Below, one piece after another: positions 1 through 6,376 of a DNA stretch of 27,242 bases. This stretch comes from a virus. The notes beneath the pieces are model-generated. The model was given only the letters and a program-made list of their open reading frames with translations. It did not search any database and had not been told where the DNA came from. The stretch lies in the IMG/VR virus record IMGVR_UViG_3300006789_000123, positions 1 to 27,242 of that record; one strand, given 5' to 3'. The stretch's first letter is position 1, and the number at the start of each line of letters is the position of its first letter. The translations under genes were made by a program, and so were the position numbers.

Positions 1-945
1 CGGCTCACCGTACAGCACGCTAAACCCATGCTTGGTTAGCAACCCATCCACCAGCCACTCCACCGGCGGCATGTTGCGCAGATAGTGTACATCATACACA
101 TCGAATACGTCTGGGCGCTCTTCTTGTACGTTATCCTGTACGTCCGGGGCGTCCGACAGCACCGGGGTTGCCGCTGCTATCTCAGCCAGCCTGTCGCGCG
201 TACCGCCAGCCACCAGCCAGTCGTAAACGTCCTGCTTGTCTGTCAGCCCCGGTATCGTTACCAGCTTGACCGCCTTGGCCACCGGCATCACGTTAGATAG
301 CACGACTTCTGCGTGCCGCATGCCGGCTTCATCAGCGTCCGGGACGACAATCACGTTACGCCCGGCAAACCATTTATTTAGATCCGCCGACCAATTCTTT
401 GCGCCGCCATGGTTGGTGGTCGCCAGAAAGCCCTGCTTGATGAGTATCTGGGCGCACTTCTCGCCCTCTACCACCCACACCGCGCTGTCTTTGTCTGTGA
501 TGATGCCCGGCAGATTGTATGGGACGGGTACAACGTCCTTGATGTTCCATATCCACCCGCCCTTGCCGTCAGGTCTGCGCTGGCGGAATGTCTTTGGCTC
601 GTATCGCACGACCTGATAGATGCACTCTCCATGCTCATCTATATAATCGTATGCCTTGCTCATGTACCGCGCCGGTTGGATGGTCTGCTGTACTTGCTTG
701 GCTATGCCAAACTGCTTTTCTAATATCTCCGGCAGACTGCGTAGCTGTGCGCCTTCATTCACGCGCACCATGTCTATGACCCCGCCACCTTCGTTGGCCT
801 CGAAGTCAAACCATGTGCCTTTGCGTAAGTCTACACTGCGCGACCCGTGCGTACCCCAGCGCAACTCATGGCCGCGCTTTTCCTTTGGGTCGCCCCAGTA
901 ATACCGGGCTATCTGTTCTATATATGCTGCTATATTCTGTGTCAT
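1..945 (-). CDS. Toprim DNA primase-helicase, N-terminal 315 residues (runs off window)
   Basis: I translated this gene from the minus strand; it has no stop before base 1, so only the N-terminal 315 residues are present. Residues 25-55 (RGHELRWGTHGS, then KGTWFDFEANEGGG) match the cysteine-free N-terminal region of phage primase-helicases. Residues 155-235 form a Toprim domain with VVEGEK (158-163) and VVPDADEAG (200-208), the acidic metal-binding motifs. The last visible residues, around EWLVDGLLTKHGFSVLYGEP, are the usual entry into a RecA-like AAA_25 ATPase domain, whose Walker A motif must lie just beyond the edge. The expected role is primer synthesis and unwinding at the phage fork. 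The ATG at 945 is preceded by GGAAGAGGG, a good ribosome binding site. It follows the SSB-like gene in the same direction. The family is clear; whether this copy primes, unwinds or does both cannot be told from the fragment. Confidence 0.9.
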   Translation of the reverse strand, partial: MTQNIAAYIEQIARYYWGDPKEKRGHELRWGTHGSRSVDLRKGTWFDFEANEGGGVIDMVRVNEGAQLRSLPEILEKQFGIAKQVQQTIQPARYMSKAYDYIDEHGECIYQVVRYEPKTFRQRRPDGKGGWIWNIKDVVPVPYNLPGIITDKDSAVWVVEGEKCAQILIKQGFLATTNHGGAKNWSADLNKWFAGRNVIVVPDADEAGMRHAEVVLSNVMPVAKAVKLVTIPGLTDKQDVYDWLVAGGTRDRLAEIAAATPVLSDAPDVQDNVQEERPDVFDVYDVHYLRNMPPVEWLVDGLLTKHGFSVLYGEP

Positions 946-971
946 CTTATTCCCTCTTCCCCTTTGGAAAT

Positions 972-1012
972 GGTAGGGCGCCGGCAAAGGGAGGAAAACC
1001 CAGCGCCCTACC
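972..1012. repeat. Perfect 10-bp inverted repeat, intergenic hairpin
   Basis: GGTAGGGCGC (972-981) and its exact complement GCGCCCTACC (1003-1012) flank a 21-base loop between the SSB-like gene and the primase-helicase gene. On the minus strand the hairpin lies just after the SSB-like stop and about 27 bases before the primase start. No T-run follows on that strand, so it is not a standard intrinsic terminator. It could protect the 3' end of the mRNA, attenuate transcription or bind a protein; none of these is shown. Confidence 0.6.
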
Positions 1013-1017
1013 AACTG

Positions 1018-1635
1018 CTAGAACAGGTCAGCGCCCGTAGAGGCTGGCTGTTCAACAGGCGCAGCCGGTGTTGGAGCCGGTGCGCTAGGTGCTTCCGCAC
1101 CATCAAATGCCGATGGACGCTCTGTCCACTGGCTGATTTCCCACACCGGCACCTTGAAACGCTGTTCGCCTTGCGGGGTGTTAACGGTTGTGGTCTTTGT
1201 GGCTGTCACCTTCATCACAGGACACAGGCCGGGGTTGTTCGCGCGTTCAGCCTCGTATTGATTGTGTAGCTGGTCAAACGCAGACTGCACCATTTTTGAT
1301 TGACTGCTGAACTCACGCAAGCCAATCTCGCGGTTAACCAGCTTCACCCGGAACGCAGACTTGTGGTCTGGTGTCGGCTTGTCTGGCATGCGGTCGCCCA
1401 GCTTTACCATGTGGAAGTCCGGGCGGTTGCTGACAAACGCCATATAACCGACCTCGATGTTCTCCATGTCAATTGCGACCTCAAACGGCAACGCCATTTC
1501 GATGCTTTCACGCACCCATTCGCCGCCTACGTTCTCGCTCTCGACCCGGTAGAACTCACCCACCTTTGCATCGAATTTGATGATTGGCGTGATGTTACCA
1601 CCCCCGCCGCTTTCATTTACTAAACCAAGTGCCAT
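1018..1635 (-). CDS. Probable phage single-stranded DNA-binding protein
   Basis: A 205-residue protein. Residues 1-170 look like a compact beta-rich domain with many aromatic and basic residues. The tail from about 172 is low-complexity Ala/Pro and ends in TGADLF, an acidic and aromatic tip like the C-terminal partner-binding tails of SSB proteins. No catalytic motif is seen. The position, between a cytosine methyltransferase and a primase-helicase in one minus-strand run, suits a replication ssDNA-binding protein that coats exposed strands and recruits partners through its tip. The ATG at 1635 has AAGGAAAAG just upstream. The assignment rests on architecture and context, because no OB-fold signature is unambiguous by eye. 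The alternative is a recombination mediator. Confidence 0.6.
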   Translation of the reverse strand: MALGLVNESGGGGNITPIIKFDAKVGEFYRVESENVGGEWVRESIEMALPFEVAIDMENIEVGYMAFVSNRPDFHMVKLGDRMPDKPTPDHKSAFRVKLVNREIGLREFSSQSKMVQSAFDQLHNQYEAERANNPGLCPVMKVTATKTTTVNTPQGEQRFKVPVWEISQWTERPSAFDGAEAPSAPAPTPAAPVEQPASTGADLF

Positions 1636-1653
1636 TTTCTTTTCCTTTACACT

Positions 1654-2514
1654 TTACTGACCAGTTGCGCTGGCCTCGCATTGCCGTATGGCAATCCCTA
1701 TTTGCATCGCAATCTGTGGCACGATTGCGTTGCCTAATCCTTTAAGCTGGTCCACTCTGTTGGGTATCCCATGAGCCAGGCGACCCACTGGGGGTTCAGA
1801 GAGCCACCAATCTCCGCGTTTAGCGGCTTCGTATTGCGATTGTGCTGGCTCGCCCCACCATTGTTCTTCGCATCTTGCGCTGTCGGTGTCGGCCACATCC
1901 TCGCCTGATCCGCCAAATTCGCCCCGAATTTCAGGTCTGGGTTCGTCTTGCTTATGCGTCTGCCCTGTTCGTCCAGCTGTCTCGGCCCACCCGTTCCGTC
2001 CGATGCCCTCGGTGTCGCCCACATTTCGCCCGATGATCCAGACCCGGTCGCGTCTGTGCGGGGCATCGACACCGCAAGCCGGTACAATAAACGCCCTTGT
2101 GGCGTAGCCATCGGTTTCCAAGTCAGATAGCACCTGGTCGAGGCCCATAGAGACATGACCATAAACATTTTCGAAAACGCACCAAGCGGGTCGTTTTTGT
2201 GCAACAATCTCGCGGATGTGCGGCCAGATGTGGCGGTCATCTTCCGCGCCGAGGCGCTTCCCGGCTTGTGAGAATGGTTGACAAGGATACCCGGCAGTAA
2301 GAATTGTATCTCGTCCCCCGGCTGGGATTTTTTCTGGCTCATTTGCTAACACCTTTACATCTTCTTCGATTGGCACATCAGGCCAATGCTTTGCTAATAC
2401 TTTACGCGACCACGGCTCGATGTCGCAGAACATTGCCGGGCGTGATAGGCCAGCCCACTCGAACCCCAGCGCAAATCCACCGATGCCGCTACATAGGTCG
2501 ATATGCCGCATCAT
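1654..2514 (-). CDS. DNA (cytosine-5) methyltransferase
   Basis: A 286-residue C5-cytosine methyltransferase with its motifs in order: motif I DLCSGIGG (6-13, SAM binding), motif IV GYPCQPFS (75-82, catalytic Cys78), motif VI ENV (115-117), motif VIII HRRDRVWI (153-160) and motifs IX/X GLGNAIVPQIA (259-269). The region between VIII and IX (about 161-245) is the variable target-recognition part and is short. It would methylate cytosine in phage DNA, probably to evade host restriction; no matching restriction gene is seen, so it looks orphan. ATG codons at 2514 and 2511 are both possible. The start overlaps the stop of the upstream small gene (ATGATG against TGA). The target site cannot be read from sequence. 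Much of the gene is also open in a second frame (1734-2342). Confidence 0.95.
   Translation of the reverse strand: MMRHIDLCSGIGGFALGFEWAGLSRPAMFCDIEPWSRKVLAKHWPDVPIEEDVKVLANEPEKIPAGGRDTILTAGYPCQPFSQAGKRLGAEDDRHIWPHIREIVAQKRPAWCVFENVYGHVSMGLDQVLSDLETDGYATRAFIVPACGVDAPHRRDRVWIIGRNVGDTEGIGRNGWAETAGRTGQTHKQDEPRPEIRGEFGGSGEDVADTDSARCEEQWWGEPAQSQYEAAKRGDWWLSEPPVGRLAHGIPNRVDQLKGLGNAIVPQIAMQIGIAIRQCEASATGQ
1734..2342 (-). CDS. Candidate overlapping gene in the +1 frame of the methyltransferase
   Basis: A 202-codon open frame lies wholly inside the methyltransferase gene, same strand, shifted by +1. Its ATG at 2342 is the second codon after an in-frame stop and has AAGGTG (2350-2355) seven bases upstream. 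The product does not look like noise. It has CYLTWKPMATPQGRLLY (71-87), SMPRTD (92-97), two copies of a W-(A/P)-T-P-x-A-x-D motif (MWATPRASD at 107, MWPTPTAQDA at 149) and SLNPQWVAWLMGYPTEWTSL (181-200). From memory, these motifs recur in phage and prophage proteins encoded at or within methyltransferase loci. The open frame and ribosome binding site are seen; the family resemblance is recalled; expression is inference. It may be a real second product, or a remnant of an older frame of the methyltransferase C-terminus. Confidence 0.5.
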   Translation of the reverse strand: MSQKKSQPGDEIQFLLPGILVNHSHKPGSASARKMTATSGRTSARLLHKNDPLGAFSKMFMVMSLWASTRCYLTWKPMATPQGRLLYRLAVSMPRTDATGSGSSGEMWATPRASDGTGGPRQLDEQGRRISKTNPDLKFGANLADQARMWPTPTAQDAKNNGGASQHNRNTKPLNAEIGGSLNPQWVAWLMGYPTEWTSLKD

Positions 2515-2708
2515 TTGTTCGGCCGCCTGTTTGATCTGCGCCGTTGCATTGACTGCCGCGCAGTATGTGCAGATATAACAGAGCTACGCCACTTCGGGTT
2601 GCGCCACTTGTTTGTATCATTCCTGTTGCTGGCGTCAAACAACGCCGCCCGGCGTGCCTTTAGATACGCGGCAAACTCATCCACGCTCATTTCACTCGCT
2701 AGTTTCAT
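2511..2708 (-). CDS. Small basic protein of unknown function
   Basis: A 65-residue product. The N-terminal half, MSVDEFAAYLKARRAAL, looks like an amphipathic helix. The C-terminal third is very rich in Arg, Ser and Asn (RRRSNRRPNK at the end), so it could bind nucleic acid. I do not recognise a family. It sits between the Hjc-like nuclease, which it overlaps by 17 bases, and the methyltransferase, whose ATG overlaps its TGA, so the three are probably translationally coupled. An internal ATG at 2690 is an alternative start that would nearly abolish the upstream overlap. Confidence 0.6.
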   Translation of the reverse strand: MKLASEMSVDEFAAYLKARRAALFDASNRNDTNKWRNPKWRSSVISAHTARQSMQRRRSNRRPNK

Positions 2709-3129
2709 TGCACATCAACTCCCTCGCTACCATGCAGAAATCGTCAAACGTCATCTCGACTGCGTACTTCCAGTCATACCCGTCACCCATCTGGCGCTCA
2801 AACGTGGCCAGCATTGCCAGCGCCTCGATAGGCACGCGCCAACGCTCCGGCAGTCTATCGAATTTATAGACCAACGCCGGTATCTTCCCGGCCTTCGTTG
2901 CCGCCACGCAAACCTGATCCCAATGAGCCGGCGAGGCAAACGTGCTGCCCTGCCGGTAGCGTTTGCATTCAATTACAAACGGGAACGCGTCATCCTCGCA
3001 TGTTAGGTCAGGCAAGCCAGCCTCTGCCCATTGGTCTAGCACCCGGCGAAACTCCAGCCCAAGCGCATCGTGCAGCCTGTTCTTTACGTCACGCTCAAAC
3101 GATGCGCCCTTGTTGCGAGAGTTAACCAT
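2692..3129 (-). CDS. PD-(D/E)XK nuclease, Holliday-junction-resolvase-like
   Basis: A 145-residue protein starting MVNSRNKGASFERDVKNRL, with a Gly and Glu12 in the first helix, then LPDL (Asp41) and VIECK (Glu54-x-Lys56). Together these make the active-site pattern of Hjc- and VRR-type PD-(D/E)XK nucleases, and 145 residues is about the usual single-domain size. The likely role is cleaving branched DNA made by phage recombination or replication. It overlaps the ribbon-helix-helix gene upstream by 8 bases and the small basic gene downstream by 17. The fold and metal-dependent nuclease activity are well supported; true junction specificity is inferred from similarity and the replication context. 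Confidence 0.8.
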   Translation of the reverse strand: MVNSRNKGASFERDVKNRLHDALGLEFRRVLDQWAEAGLPDLTCEDDAFPFVIECKRYRQGSTFASPAHWDQVCVAATKAGKIPALVYKFDRLPERWRVPIEALAMLATFERQMGDGYDWKYAVEMTFDDFCMVARELMCNETSE

Positions 3130-3316
3130 TGCGTGCCGCCGCTATCACCCGGTCTAGGTCAGACCCGTCTTTGGTCAGGCGCTTTTCTAATTCCAGCGCC
3201 AGTATCTCGTCAGCCAATGACGCCATCGACCGATGCGCAGATTGCTCGACTGCTTCCTTCAGCATCAAAACTGTCTTAGTTCTGAGCCGTAATAATGTTG
3301 GTTTTGTGTTTGCCAT
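3122..3316 (-). CDS. Ribbon-helix-helix (Arc-like) DNA-binding protein
   Basis: A 64-residue protein with a short strand (TLLRLRT, about 7-13), a helix (about 15-27), a turn at HRSMA and a second helix (about 31-46). This is the layout of dimeric ribbon-helix-helix repressors such as Arc, which contact DNA through the strand. It is first in the leftward replication run and its ATG opens the divergent control region shared with the serine recombinase. That suggests it represses its own operon, the recombinase or both. The fold is fairly clear; the target is inference. The C-terminal 18 residues are a charged tail. Confidence 0.7.
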   Translation of the reverse strand: MANTKPTLLRLRTKTVLMLKEAVEQSAHRSMASLADEILALELEKRLTKDGSDLDRVIAAARNG

Positions 3317-3420
3317 GATATCGCCCTGATATATTTTTGCTATCTGTGCTTTACATTATGATATCAATGTGCGATAACAAAGTTGACGGCACGTTGACCG
3401 TCAGTTGAAAGGGAAGAAAA
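3317..3420. promoter_or_regulatory. Divergent control region with repeated half-sites
   Basis: These 104 bases separate the leftward replication run from the rightward recombinase block. ATGATATC occurs at 3315-3322 and 3358-3365, with a related TGATATA at 3327-3333. On the recombinase side TTGAC occurs at 3383 and 3394 and TTGA at 3404, spaced 10-11 bases (one helical turn), and GACGG/CCGTC form a small inverted repeat there. TATGAT (3357-3362) could be a -10 element toward the recombinase, but no good -35 is correctly spaced. AAAGGGAAG before 3421 is the recombinase ribosome binding site. The repeats are seen; that they are operators, for example for the ribbon-helix-helix protein, is inference. 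Confidence 0.5.
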
Positions 3421-4062
3421 ATGAAATTCATCGTTTACTACCGCGTATCAACTCAGCGTCAGGGCCAATCCGGCCTTGGCCTTGAGGCACAGAAGCACGC
3501 TTGTGCGCATTATGACATTGTCGCTGAGTACACAGAAGTCGAAAGCGGCAAGAAGTCCAACCGCCCGGAGCTTGCCAAGGCATTGGCGCACGCTAAAGAG
3601 ATAGGCGCGACACTGCTTATCGCAAAGCTTGACCGTCTGGCGCGTGATGCACGTTTCGCGCTTGAGCTAATGGACAGCGGCGCGCTGTTTAAGTTCGCCG
3701 ATATGCCAGACATCGACAACAGCACACCGCAAGGCCGGTTCTTCATCACACAGTTTGCGGCTATGGCGGAGCTAGAGGCCGCCATCATCAGTGAGCGCAC
3801 CAAGGCCGCGCTGGCCGCCGCCAAGCGCCGTGGCGTAAAGCTCGGCTCACCTGACCCAGCCAAGGGCGGCTCGGTCACAGGCAAGCAACGCGCCAGCGCC
3901 ACCGCACAGGTAGCGCCGCAAGCCATGCCTATCATTAACGCATTGCGCAAGGCCGGTCAGAGCCTACGCGCCATCGCATCCGCGCTGAACGAGGCGCAGA
4001 TACCAACCGCCATGGGCGGTCAGTGGCACGCATCCAGCGTGCGTAACCTAATCAACGCATAA
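3421..4062 (+). CDS. Serine recombinase (resolvase/invertase family)
   Basis: A 213-residue serine recombinase. The N-terminal catalytic domain has YYRVSTQRQGQSGLGLEAQ (6-24) with nucleophile Ser10 and Arg8, KLDRLAR (69-75) with the catalytic arginines, and ERTKAAL (125-131) in the long E helix. Residues about 165-213 (IINALRKAGQSLRAIASALN, then SSVRNLI) form a helix-turn-helix of the kind that starts the 'Recombinase' domain. The protein lacks the zinc ribbon and coiled coil of large serine integrases, so it resembles a resolvase or invertase more than a phage integrase. It may resolve phage dimers or invert a segment, but no inverted crossover sites are obvious here. It is the first gene of the plus-strand block. 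Confidence 0.88.
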   Translation: MKFIVYYRVSTQRQGQSGLGLEAQKHACAHYDIVAEYTEVESGKKSNRPELAKALAHAKEIGATLLIAKLDRLARDARFALELMDSGALFKFADMPDIDNSTPQGRFFITQFAAMAELEAAIISERTKAALAAAKRRGVKLGSPDPAKGGSVTGKQRASATAQVAPQAMPIINALRKAGQSLRAIASALNEAQIPTAMGGQWHASSVRNLINA

Positions 4063-4072
4063 GGGGATTATC

Positions 4073-4195
4073 ATGCAGAAAGTCGCAGGAATGTTATTTA
4101 TGTATGCGCTACTCAGCCTGTGGGTCATGGGCTGGATAGACATCTTCGGGCCAGAATATACTTGGTGGAATTTCATTTATCTGATGGGGAATTGA
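4073..4195 (+). CDS. 40-residue single-span membrane peptide
   Basis: A 40-codon gene starting 10 bases after the recombinase stop, with AAGGGG (4061-4066) at ideal spacing before its ATG. Residues 5-24 (AGMLFMYALLSLWVMGWIDI) are a clear membrane segment, followed by an aromatic-rich end (TWWNFIYLMGN). Its stop is two bases before the ATG of the GIY-YIG gene, and GGGG near its end serves as that gene's ribosome binding site. Function is unknown. It is too short to classify, and real use is inferred from the ribosome binding site and tight packing. Confidence 0.6.
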   Translation: MQKVAGMLFMYALLSLWVMGWIDIFGPEYTWWNFIYLMGN

Positions 4196-4196
4196 T

Positions 4197-5201
4197 ATGC
4201 TTGTTTATCTGGCCACCAATAAGGTCAATGGGATGCAATATGTCGGGGTTACCACGCGCAAAAAAATGTCGGATAGGATTAGGGAACATTTTAGATATGC
4301 GAAAAGATGCACCCCAGCGCAGGGGTCATTTCAAGAGGCTATAAAAAAATATGGCCAAGAAAATATATCTTTCAAAACTATTCAGCGCGCCAAAAATTTA
4401 GAAGAATTAAGTGATGCCGAGTGCGCTTGGATAGAAAAATTAAACACAATGCACCCGAATGGCTACAACCTAAAGAAAGGTGGCGTGCCAGCAACACTCC
4501 CAATTCGAGATAGAGTTTTCACTGTTGATGGCAAAAAGTACAACAGCGTGATGTCCCTCGCTGATGCTTACAATATAGACCACCACACTTTACGCTTCCG
4601 GCTTTTTAAATCTGTAAAGCCTTGGTCTTTGGAGCAAGCATTAGGATTTGAAAATCCACCAGAACATGAGGCGGCGAGGTTCTGCAAGCCGATAAAATTT
4701 AATGGCAAGTTTTTTAAATCTCATGCGGATGTCTGTAGGTATTACGGCATTAATAATTTTACAAACTTTCGGCAAAGGCTAAGGAATGGTTGGAGCATTC
4801 AGCAAGCCTTGGGGGTGGCTACTCGACAAACCATCAGAAAAAGCGGATGCGAAAAATGCGTGACGGTTGATGGCACACAGTTCGAGAGCATTGCTGCTGC
4901 TGCAAGACAATATAATATCAGCCCAAACATTGTCAGCCAAAGGCTTGGAAGGGGGTGGACAACAAGACAATCTCTTGAGGTAGACCCGCCGCCAAAAAAG
5001 AAAAAGCACGGGAAGTCCGTGGCCGGGTATGCTTCCGTTGCTGAAGCGGCTAGAGCTAACAATCTAAATATAACAACACTACACCAAAGATTAAAAAATG
5101 GCTGGGATATTAACGCTGCTTTATCTCACAAGCCGCAACCGGGCAGCAATCATTATAACACAATAGGAGTGAAAACTAATGGTCGGAAAACTAACACCTG
5201 A
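4197..5201 (+). CDS. GIY-YIG endonuclease with four C-terminal DNA-binding-like repeats
   Basis: A 334-residue protein. The N-terminus (LVYLATNKVNGMQYVGVTT, 2-20) is a GIY-YIG variant, followed by RIREHF (27-32, catalytic Arg) and an acidic helix with WIEKLNT (78-84, catalytic Glu). Residues 107-310 hold four copies of a module of about 40 residues, beginning near 107, 165, 222 and 273. Each has a G-x-x-(Y/F)-x-S-type entry, an Ala-rich helix ending in YxI or NxL, an R-L pair, a GW-x-x-x-x-(A/S)-L helix and a short linker, like repeated NUMOD-type DNA-binding units of homing endonucleases. The gene is visibly more AT-rich than its neighbours. Its last 23 bases overlap the exonuclease gene, whose AGGAG ribosome binding site lies inside it. 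It is probably a free-standing homing endonuclease acquired by transfer. Confidence 0.85.
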   Translation: MLVYLATNKVNGMQYVGVTTRKKMSDRIREHFRYAKRCTPAQGSFQEAIKKYGQENISFKTIQRAKNLEELSDAECAWIEKLNTMHPNGYNLKKGGVPATLPIRDRVFTVDGKKYNSVMSLADAYNIDHHTLRFRLFKSVKPWSLEQALGFENPPEHEAARFCKPIKFNGKFFKSHADVCRYYGINNFTNFRQRLRNGWSIQQALGVATRQTIRKSGCEKCVTVDGTQFESIAAAARQYNISPNIVSQRLGRGWTTRQSLEVDPPPKKKKHGKSVAGYASVAEAARANNLNITTLHQRLKNGWDINAALSHKPQPGSNHYNTIGVKTNGRKTNT

Positions 5202-6147
5202 TAACATGCTATCAGCTTCGCGCATCGCGCAGTTGATGGGGCAATCACCATACGCCACGCAAAACGAATTGCTTGCTGAATTTGTAGACCGGGACGCTGG
5301 CAAAGAGCCAGAGCCGTGGGAAGGCAACGAGCTAACACGCTGGGGAGATATCCATGAACCGGCTGTGATCGCAGAGGTGGCACGACGCCTCGGCCTTGTC
5401 GATGTCCAGGACGATTTCGAGCAAGCGTTCTTCCACGACAAGCTGCGCATAGCGGCATCGCTGGACGGCATGGCTACCGGCACGCGCTTGGTGAAAGAGG
5501 ATTACGCGCAGGGCATCATCATCCCCGGCCCCGCAAACGCAATCCAGATTACCGACAAAAAATTGTTGCTGGAAATTAAGACAACACAGGCAGCGCCAGA
5601 AGATCTGCCGCCACCACATCGGGGCGTGTTGCAGCTACAAGCGCAGATGATGTGCGCTGGCGCAGACATGGGCGCGGTGTGTGTACTTTATCGCGGGTCT
5701 ACCCTGCGCATATTCTTGTACCACGCTGACGCCGGGGTGCATTCACGCATCGCGCAAGCTGTGCATGAGTTTGAGCAACGCCGCGCCGACATTGATTGGT
5801 ATCCGCTGATGACGCCAGCCGATGGCAACGTAGCCTACAGCCGTGTCGATGATGTGGCGCATCCTTTGGACGTATCAGGCGGCGAGGTTCAGGACGCTAT
5901 CGAGGCTTTGGTAGAGGCGAAGCGCGCAAAAAAAGAATGCGACCAGATTATCGCTGACGCAGAGACGGTGATAAAGGATTTTATGGGTAACCATGAAGAG
6001 GCAAACACCGTTGTTGATGGCAAGCGTGTGATAGTTAAATGGGGTATGCGCAACATGAAGGCCACGCCGGAGAAAGTAACGCCGGCAAAGCCAGCCATGC
6101 GTGTGCGTCAGAATGCTTTGACTGTGAAAGAGCTTGGCAATGTATAG
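5179..6147 (+). CDS. YqaJ/lambda-type recombination exonuclease
   Basis: A 322-residue PD-(D/E)XK exonuclease of the YqaJ viral-recombinase family. Visible motifs are SASRIAQLMGQSPYAT (12-27), GDIHEP (56-61), SLDG (94-97, catalytic Asp96), LLEIKT (130-135, Glu132-x-Lys134) and QLQAQM (152-157). These match lambda exonuclease, which degrades the 5' strand at double-strand ends for annealing recombination. Residues about 235-275 are helical and may form a coiled coil; the Lys-rich tail could touch DNA. No Beta/RecT annealase is adjacent, but the SSB-like protein or a gene outside the window could serve. The ATG at 5179 follows AGGAG (5164-5168), which lies within the GIY-YIG gene. Confidence 0.88.
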   Translation: MVGKLTPDNMLSASRIAQLMGQSPYATQNELLAEFVDRDAGKEPEPWEGNELTRWGDIHEPAVIAEVARRLGLVDVQDDFEQAFFHDKLRIAASLDGMATGTRLVKEDYAQGIIIPGPANAIQITDKKLLLEIKTTQAAPEDLPPPHRGVLQLQAQMMCAGADMGAVCVLYRGSTLRIFLYHADAGVHSRIAQAVHEFEQRRADIDWYPLMTPADGNVAYSRVDDVAHPLDVSGGEVQDAIEALVEAKRAKKECDQIIADAETVIKDFMGNHEEANTVVDGKRVIVKWGMRNMKATPEKVTPAKPAMRVRQNALTVKELGNV

Positions 6148-6361
6148 GATAACACCAGCCCAGCATCGCGTTTTAAGCGCCATACAGACGCTGTCTGAGG
6201 CGCAGGGGTATGTTCCTAGCTATACACAGCTAGCGGCAACCCTGAACGTCTCTAAGCAAGCTATCGGCAAGCATGTGGAAATCATGTGCGACCGGGGCAT
6301 ATTGCGAAAAACCTACGGCCAGCGACACAGCATCGAGGTCGTAAGGCAGGGGGCGCAATAG
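6140..6361 (+). CDS. LexA-type winged-helix DNA-binding protein (no peptidase domain)
   Basis: A 73-residue protein whose whole length matches the N-terminal DNA-binding domain of LexA: ITPAQHRVLSAIQ, then GYVPSYTQLAATLNVSKQAIGKHVE (the helix-turn-helix) and a wing, RGILRKTYGQRHSIEV. The autoproteolytic S24 domain is absent, so it cannot self-cleave as LexA does. It may compete at LexA-type sites or regulate phage promoters. I chose the ATG at 6140, with AGAG eight bases upstream; a TTG at 6134 is in frame and would add two residues. The start overlaps the end of the exonuclease gene. The stop codon lies within the following terminator stem-loop. Confidence 0.8.
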   Translation: MYRITPAQHRVLSAIQTLSEAQGYVPSYTQLAATLNVSKQAIGKHVEIMCDRGILRKTYGQRHSIEVVRQGAQ

Positions 6362-6376
6362 CGCCCCTTACTTTTT
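6350..6376 (+). terminator. Intrinsic terminator closing the plus-strand block
   Basis: GGGGCGC (6350-6356) and GCGCCCC (6361-6367) form a seven-pair GC-only stem with a four-base loop (AATA), followed by TTACTTTTT. The loop contains most of the stop codon of the LexA-like gene. On the other strand no T-run follows, so termination is predicted only for rightward transcription. It lies exactly where the plus-strand block meets the leftward lysis/virion block. Confidence 0.75.

Noticed and set aside
85-1269. Several overlapping plus-strand open frames at the left end
   Set aside because: They are antisense to the primase-helicase and SSB-like genes, lack ribosome binding sites, and their translations show no family features.
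3391-3403. 13-mer ACGTTGACCGTCA also present in the tail fibre gene (about 10485-10500, in the near-palindrome CGTTGACGGTCAACG)
   Set aside because: Several shared 13-mers are expected by chance in a 27-kb window on two strands, and the fibre copy is explained by the Leu-Thr-Val-Asn codons.
3421-4062. Serine recombinase as a temperate-phage integrase with a nearby attachment site
   Set aside because: It is too short for a large serine integrase and lacks the zinc ribbon; no attP-like core, tRNA end or paired repeats were found next to it, so lysogeny cannot be claimed.
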